A DNA stretch of 64,000 nt from JAJUFS01 sp036381175. Lineage in GTDB: Bacteria > Pseudomonadota > Gammaproteobacteria > Natronospirales > JAJUFS01. The notes beneath the pieces are model-generated. The model worked only from the letters and a program-made list of their open reading frames with translations. It searched no databases and had not been told where the DNA came from. This document shows, one piece after another, positions 59,551 through 64,000 of the stretch. The stretch's first letter is position 1. The number at the start of each line of letters is the position of its first letter. The position numbers and the translations under genes are program-made. The stretch spans positions 1 to 64,000 of the forward strand of contig DASVDI010000041.1 of the NCBI GenBank assembly GCA_036381175.1. The letters are read 5' to 3'.

Positions 59551-62268
59551 ATGATTGGCAATGTAATCAGGAAGATCTTCGGCAGCCGGAATGAACGTCT
59601 GTTGCGCACCCTGGCACGACAGGTGGCCGAGGTGAACGCACTCGAACCCGATTTCGAGAAACTCGACGACGAAGAACTCCAGAACGCAACTGTGCGGTTT
59701 CGTGAACGCCTCGCCGGCGGCGAAACGCTGGACGCCATTCTCCCCGAAGCGTTCGCCGCAGCTCGCGAAGCCGCGCGGCGAAATCTCGGCATGCGGCATT
59801 TCGATGTGCAGTTGATCGGCGGCATGGTCTTGCACAGCGGCCGGATTTCCGAAATGAAGACCGGTGAAGGCAAGACGCTTGTCGCCACACTGGCCGCATA
59901 CCTGAATGCGCTATCCGGCAACGGCGTGCACGTCGTTACTGTCAATGAATACCTCGCCGAACGTGATGCCAACTGGATGCGGCCGGTTTACGAGGCGCTG
60001 GGGCTTACTGTCGGCGTCATCAAATCCGGCCAGAGTGCCGAAGAAAAACGTGCCGCTTACGGCGCGGACATTACCTATGGCACCAACAATGAATTCGGTT
60101 TTGATTACCTGCGCGACAACATGGCGTTCCAGACCAGCCAGAAAACACAGCGCGGCCTGAACTACGCGATTGTCGACGAAGTTGATTCCATCCTGATCGA
60201 CGAAGCGCGCACGCCGCTCATTATTTCCGGTCCGCTGAGCGATTCCACTGATCTGTACGTGAAGATCGACAAGCTGGTTCCGAAACTCGTGCGTTCCGAA
60301 GACGAGGGCGAGACGGGCGATTACATCGTCGATGAAAAATCCAAGCGCGCCCATCTGACCGAGCAAGGTCATGAGCGCATTGAGCAGCTGCTGAACCAGG
60401 CCGGCATCCTGCCGGAAGGCGAAAGCCTGTATGACACGCAGCACATCAGCCTGATGCATCACATCGATGCCGCCTTGCGCGCTCACTCACTGTACCGCAA
60501 TGATGTGGAGTACCTCGTCAAGGACGGGCAGGTCGTGATCGTCGATGAATTCACTGGTCGCACGATGCCGGGCCGGCGCTGGTCCGACGGACTGCACCAG
60601 GCGGTGGAAGCGAAGGAAGGTGTGCCGATCCAGTCGGAGAACCAGACGCTCGCGTCCATCACGTTCCAGAATTATTTCCGCATGTACGACAAGCTTTCGG
60701 GAATGACCGGCACCGCGGATACCGAAGCGTTCGAGTTCCAGCAGATCTACGGACTCGAAGTGGTGGTGATTCCGACCAACAAGCCGATGGCGCGAAAGGA
60801 TTACGCCGACCAGGTCTTCCTGAATGCGAACGCGAAATTCCAGGCCATCATCGATGACATCCGTGATTGCAGAAGTCGTAACCAGCCGGTGCTCGTCGGC
60901 ACGACGTCGATCGAGATTTCCGAAGTTCTCTCGGGCCTTTTGAAAAAGGAAGGCATTCCGCACGAAGTGTTGAACGCCAAGCAGCACGCGCGCGAAGCGG
61001 AGATCGTTGCGGAAGCCGGTCGTCCAGGTGCTGTCACGATTGCAACCAACATGGCCGGCCGCGGTACCGATATCGTGCTTGGCGGCAATCCTGAAAGCGA
61101 GCTGACCGAAGCCGGCGACGACGCCGCGGCAAGCGAACGCGTGCGCAAGGCATGGGAAGAACGCCACCGTACCGTGCTCGAAGCGGGCGGGTTGCATATC
61201 GTCGGTACGGAGCGGCACGAGTCGCGGCGTGTCGACAACCAGCTTCGCGGCCGCGCCGGTCGCCAGGGCGATCCGGGCTCCAGCCGTTTCTACCTGTCGA
61301 TGGATGACAGCCTGATGCGCATTTTCGGCGGCGAACGCATGAAAGGGCTGATGGAAAAGCTCGGCATGCAGGAAGACGAGGCGATCGAGCATCGCTGGGT
61401 CACCAAGCGCATCGAGGACGCGCAGCGGCGCGTCGAATCGCACAACTTCGACATTCGAAAAAATCTCCTGGAATACGACGACGTCGCTAACGATCAACGC
61501 CGCGTGATTTACGAGCAGCGCGATGAAGTCATGGAAAGCGACGACATCTCGGAAATGATCTCCGCGATCCGTGACGATGTCATCAACGCCGTCATCGACG
61601 AACACATTCCGCCGCAATCCATGATTGAGCAATGGGATGTCGACGGCCTGACGCGTACGCTGGAGCGCGAGTTCTCCTTGAAGTTCGATGTCGCCGCCAC
61701 ACTCGAAGCCGACGACAAGCTGCATGAAGAAGGCCTGCGCCAGCAGATCAGCGATGCGATCGCGGAAAGCCTTTCGGCCAAGGAAACAACTGTCGGCGGG
61801 CCGGCCATGCGTCACCTGGAGAAGGCCGTCATGCTCGACCGGCTGGATACGCTGTGGAAGGAGCATCTCGCCGCGATGGATTATTTGCGCCAGGGCATTC
61901 ATCTGCGCGGTTATGCGCAGAAGAATCCGAAGCAGGAATACAAGCGCGAAGCGTTCGAGATGTTCTTTGCGATGCTTGAGCGCATCAAGCGTGAAACCGT
62001 CACGGTCCTGTCGCGCCTGCAGCCGCGCGTGCAGTCCGAGGAAGAAATTGCGAAGCTTGAAGAACATCGGCGGAACGCCAGCAAGCGAATGGAGTTCCAG
62101 CACGCGGACCCGGGCTCTGCGACCGCAGGTGACAACAAGGAAGCGCAACCGCAACGGGCCGCGAAACCGGAAACGGTGGTTCGCGAAACGCCGAAGGTCG
62201 GACGCAACGAACCTTGTCCGTGCGGATCGGGAAAGAAATTCAAGCATTGCCACGGACGTCTTGGCTGA
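59551..62268 (+). CDS. secA: Protein translocase ATPase SecA
   Basis: A 905-residue motor that drives preproteins through SecYEG. Walker A is MKTGEGKTLVATLAAYL, the DEAD-like box is VDEVDSILIDEARTP, and TNMAGRGTDIVLGGNPE marks the second motor domain. The C-terminal zinc site is CPCGSGKKFKHCHG. The ATG at 59551 gives the standard MIGNVIRKIFGSRNERL; the frame continues open upstream for 28 unconserved codons. No secM-like arrest peptide is visible in the 131 bases after the peptidase gene. Confidence 0.98.
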   Translation: MIGNVIRKIFGSRNERLLRTLARQVAEVNALEPDFEKLDDEELQNATVRFRERLAGGETLDAILPEAFAAAREAARRNLGMRHFDVQLIGGMVLHSGRISEMKTGEGKTLVATLAAYLNALSGNGVHVVTVNEYLAERDANWMRPVYEALGLTVGVIKSGQSAEEKRAAYGADITYGTNNEFGFDYLRDNMAFQTSQKTQRGLNYAIVDEVDSILIDEARTPLIISGPLSDSTDLYVKIDKLVPKLVRSEDEGETGDYIVDEKSKRAHLTEQGHERIEQLLNQAGILPEGESLYDTQHISLMHHIDAALRAHSLYRNDVEYLVKDGQVVIVDEFTGRTMPGRRWSDGLHQAVEAKEGVPIQSENQTLASITFQNYFRMYDKLSGMTGTADTEAFEFQQIYGLEVVVIPTNKPMARKDYADQVFLNANAKFQAIIDDIRDCRSRNQPVLVGTTSIEISEVLSGLLKKEGIPHEVLNAKQHAREAEIVAEAGRPGAVTIATNMAGRGTDIVLGGNPESELTEAGDDAAASERVRKAWEERHRTVLEAGGLHIVGTERHESRRVDNQLRGRAGRQGDPGSSRFYLSMDDSLMRIFGGERMKGLMEKLGMQEDEAIEHRWVTKRIEDAQRRVESHNFDIRKNLLEYDDVANDQRRVIYEQRDEVMESDDISEMISAIRDDVINAVIDEHIPPQSMIEQWDVDGLTRTLEREFSLKFDVAATLEADDKLHEEGLRQQISDAIAESLSAKETTVGGPAMRHLEKAVMLDRLDTLWKEHLAAMDYLRQGIHLRGYAQKNPKQEYKREAFEMFFAMLERIKRETVTVLSRLQPRVQSEEEIAKLEEHRRNASKRMEFQHADPGSATAGDNKEAQPQRAAKPETVVRETPKVGRNEPCPCGSGKKFKHCHGRLG

Positions 62269-62274
62269 CAGTGC

Positions 62275-63225
62275 ATGATGCCGCCCGTGCACGTCATGGT
62301 CGCGATCCTGCGCGACACGTCAGGGCGGGTGCTGATTACCGACAGGCCCCCCGGAAAGACACAGGCCGGTCGCTGGGAGTTTCCCGGCGGCAAGCTCGAA
62401 CGAGATGAAGCGCCCGAAGCCGGGTTGCGGCGCGAATTGCTGGAGGAGCTCGGCGTTGTCGCCGGCCCGATGCAGCGCCTGATCGAAATCCATCACGCTT
62501 ATCCCGATTTTTCCGTGCGTCTCGATGTTCGCGAAATCACGCATTTCGGCGGTTCGCCGCATGGCCGTGAAGGACAGAAACTCAAATGGGTTTCTCCCGA
62601 GCTTCTACCGCAGGAAGACATTCTCGAAGCGGACCGTCCCATCATCCAGGCGCTGCGCCTGCCCGATTTTTGTCTCGTCACGCCAGATCCAACGAATACT
62701 TCCCGCGATGTTTTTCTCGATGGATTGCAAGCGTCGCTGCGCGGTGGCGTGAACCTGGTTCAGTTTCGCGCTCCCGCTGTGTCGCGCAGCGATTACGTTT
62801 CGCTGGCGCGCGAGGTACTGCAACTCTGCCGCCGTCACCACGCAAGATTGCTGCTGAACGGTGCGGCCGATCTGCTTGACGATGTTGACGCCGACGGCAT
62901 TCATCTTGGCAGCAGGCAAGCATCCCGGTTGAATCGACGTCCTGTTCCATTGAACGCCTGGTTGTCCGTTGCATGTCATTCCTTGGCCGAACTGCGTCAG
63001 GCGCAACGTCTTGGTGCTGACTTGGTCCTGATAAGCCCCGTTGCAGCGACGGCCACGCATCCACAGCATTCACCCATTGGTTGGACAGGATTTTCCGGGC
63101 TTGCACAACGAGCGAACATGCCGGCGTTCGCACTGGGTGGAATGTCGAAAGATGATTTGATGAAGGCGAAGGCAGCGGGCGGACGGGGCATTGCGGCGAT
63201 TCGTAGCCTTTGGTGCGGAAGTTGA
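62275..63225 (+). CDS. Nudix hydrolase fused to a thiamine-phosphate synthase-like domain
   Basis: A 316-residue two-domain protein. Residues 1-130 are a MutT-type Nudix domain with the full box GGKLERDEAPEAGLRRELLE plus EELG, expected to clean oxidised nucleotides such as 8-oxo-dGTP. Residues 140-316 resemble ThiE (GGVNLVQFRAP, LLLNGAADLLDDVDADGIHL), but the usual substrate residues are changed and activity is doubtful. The fusion is known in gammaproteobacteria. It starts 6 bases after secA, as mutT follows secA in E. coli. Confidence 0.92.
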   Translation: MMPPVHVMVAILRDTSGRVLITDRPPGKTQAGRWEFPGGKLERDEAPEAGLRRELLEELGVVAGPMQRLIEIHHAYPDFSVRLDVREITHFGGSPHGREGQKLKWVSPELLPQEDILEADRPIIQALRLPDFCLVTPDPTNTSRDVFLDGLQASLRGGVNLVQFRAPAVSRSDYVSLAREVLQLCRRHHARLLLNGAADLLDDVDADGIHLGSRQASRLNRRPVPLNAWLSVACHSLAELRQAQRLGADLVLISPVAATATHPQHSPIGWTGFSGLAQRANMPAFALGGMSKDDLMKAKAAGGRGIAAIRSLWCGS

Positions 63226-63232
63226 TCGTGTA

Positions 63233-63460
63233 TCAGTTCGCGTCCGAATCATCTCCATTCACGTCGTCCGGCAGCGATTCACCGGGGATGGCGTGTTCCT
63301 CCGAAAACCAAGCGCCGAGATCGATCAGCTTGCAGCGTTCGGAGCAGAATGGCTTCCAGCGTGGCGCGTTGTTCCAGTCCACCGCCTCGCCACAACGCGG
63401 GCAGGGATAGATTCTCTTTTGATCGCGAGAGGAAGACCGCTTGTTTTCCGCATCGTTCAT
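63233..63460 (-). CDS. yacG: DNA gyrase inhibitor YacG
   Basis: A 75-residue zinc-binding protein. The four Cys are in YPCPRCGEAVDWN and RWKPFCSERCKLIDLGAW, the YacG signature. In E. coli it binds GyrB and blocks DNA binding by gyrase. The C-terminus is acidic (DDVNGDDSDAN). The ATG at 63460 is 3 bases past the zapD stop; an upstream TTG would overlap zapD. It is convergent with the Nudix fusion gene. Confidence 0.95.
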   Translation of the reverse strand: MNDAENKRSSSRDQKRIYPCPRCGEAVDWNNAPRWKPFCSERCKLIDLGAWFSEEHAIPGESLPDDVNGDDSDAN

Positions 63461-63462
63461 TT

Positions 63463-64000
63463 TCACAATTGGCAACAGACAAGTTGAAATGCGATATCGC
63501 GTTGTACGGCGCGCGGACGTTGCGCGATATCCGGTTGTTCAAGAAAACGCACCGTGAAGCGATGCTTGCCACCGGAGATTTCCGGAAAGGCATGCACGCC
63601 TTCCTCGATCTGCACGCGAATCAACTGGTAAGCCGCACCCGATTCGAGATTGCGATGAAACATTCCGTTCTCGGCGGTCTCGGTGCTTGGCGCCGCGCTC
63701 TCGCGCAACAGCATCAGCACCAGGCGAACGCTGCGGTTCAACGCGCCAAGTTCGTTCAACCAATGATCGAGTTGCTCGCGCCGCGTTTCAGCGGGCAGTG
63801 ACAACCAGTGCTGCAAGGCCGGCAGGTCGAAGCCGCAAGTGCCACCGGGAATCGCGCTGCGTTGCTTGAGCGCGCTGATCAATTCATTGGCTTTCAAGTT
63901 GCGTCCCACCTGCGCTTCGGAGGCGTCAAGCCGCACGCGAAGTTTTTCCAGGTTTTCGAGAATGGCGCCGAGGCGCGTGCTGTCAACACCATCGCGATTC
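63463..64000 (-). CDS. zapD: Cell division protein ZapD, 3' part
   Basis: The frame is open to the right window edge, so the N-terminus is missing. About 178 residues are visible. LEKLRVRLDASEAQVGRNLK and ALKQRSAIPGGTCGFDLPAL are typical of ZapD (YacF), as is the C-terminal beta domain QRDIAFQLVCCQL. It cross-links FtsZ filaments. It lies directly before yacG, as in E. coli; coaE would be expected beyond the edge. Confidence 0.93.
   Translation of the reverse strand, partial: NRDGVDSTRLGAILENLEKLRVRLDASEAQVGRNLKANELISALKQRSAIPGGTCGFDLPALQHWLSLPAETRREQLDHWLNELGALNRSVRLVLMLLRESAAPSTETAENGMFHRNLESGAAYQLIRVQIEEGVHAFPEISGGKHRFTVRFLEQPDIAQRPRAVQRDIAFQLVCCQL

Noticed and set aside
60487..62292. Minus-strand open frame of 601 codons
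   Set aside because: Antisense to secA, whose frame has every expected motif.

Overview
The window is 64 kb of chromosome from a Gram-negative bacterium, most likely an environmental gammaproteobacterium. It carries the LPS export and Kdo genes (lptABC, kdsC, kdsD, lpxC), a gammaproteobacterial LpoA, the rsmI-lpoA-yraN-diaA order, the hpf-rpoN-lptB order, zapD-yacG, sspA-sspB, and a complete mra/dcw cell-wall cluster of the gammaproteobacterial type with ddl and ftsQ. Base composition is GC-rich and uniform. Genus and order cannot be fixed from the sequence alone. DciA sits in its usual place beside lpxC and secA, so a DnaC-type helicase loader is unlikely to be the one used.

Layout. 1-3.9 kb: 3' end of an O-methyltransferase, then a minus-strand outer-membrane TonB receptor with a His-rich loop, a small exported protein and a membrane protein. 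3.9-7.0 kb: methyl-cycle operon metK, an unknown two-helix membrane protein, an SAH riboswitch and ahcY. 7.2-8.1 kb: an EamA permease. 8.3-14.3 kb: carbon metabolism (tkt, gap, pgk, pyk), then a receiver-GGDEF protein. 15.3-19.3 kb: a lipoprotein with sialidase-like repeats, an exported peroxiredoxin, an orphan ParA ATPase and mgtE. 19.4-26.6 kb (minus): the calcium antiporter-kdsD-kdsC-lptC-lptA-lptB-rpoN-hpf-rapZ block, without ptsN. 26.8-28.3 kb: ibaG and murA. 28.4-33.6 kb: DegS-type protease, the cytochrome bc1 operon petABC, then sspAB. 33.6-39.5 kb: macrodomain protein, FAD-linked oxidase, diaA, yraN, lpoA, rsmI. 39.5-39.9 kb: RNase P RNA. 40.1-56.8 kb: the dcw cluster mraZ-rsmH-ftsL-ftsI-murE-murF-mraY-murD-ftsW-murG-murC-ddl-ftsQ-ftsA-ftsZ, almost entirely translationally coupled. 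57-64 kb: lpxC, dciA, an M23 peptidase, secA, a Nudix-ThiE fusion, yacG and the 3' part of zapD.

Regulation visible in the sequence: an SAH riboswitch before ahcY, three MraZ operator repeats just after a strong promoter for the dcw cluster, a near-consensus promoter for rnpB, and intrinsic terminators after ahcY, hpf and murA. Two families of intergenic palindromes each occur twice. One is a GTAGGAGCG REP-like hairpin; one copy supplies the stop codons of two convergent genes. The other is a roughly 100-bp element built from AACAGGATT units.

Most of the window is conserved housekeeping DNA. I did not find a convincing new multi-gene system. The best candidates for undescribed biology are the 88-residue membrane protein between metK and the SAH riboswitch, the AACAGGATT element, the REP hairpin that terminates two genes, the C-terminally extended cytochrome b, and the CDCC-containing lipoprotein.
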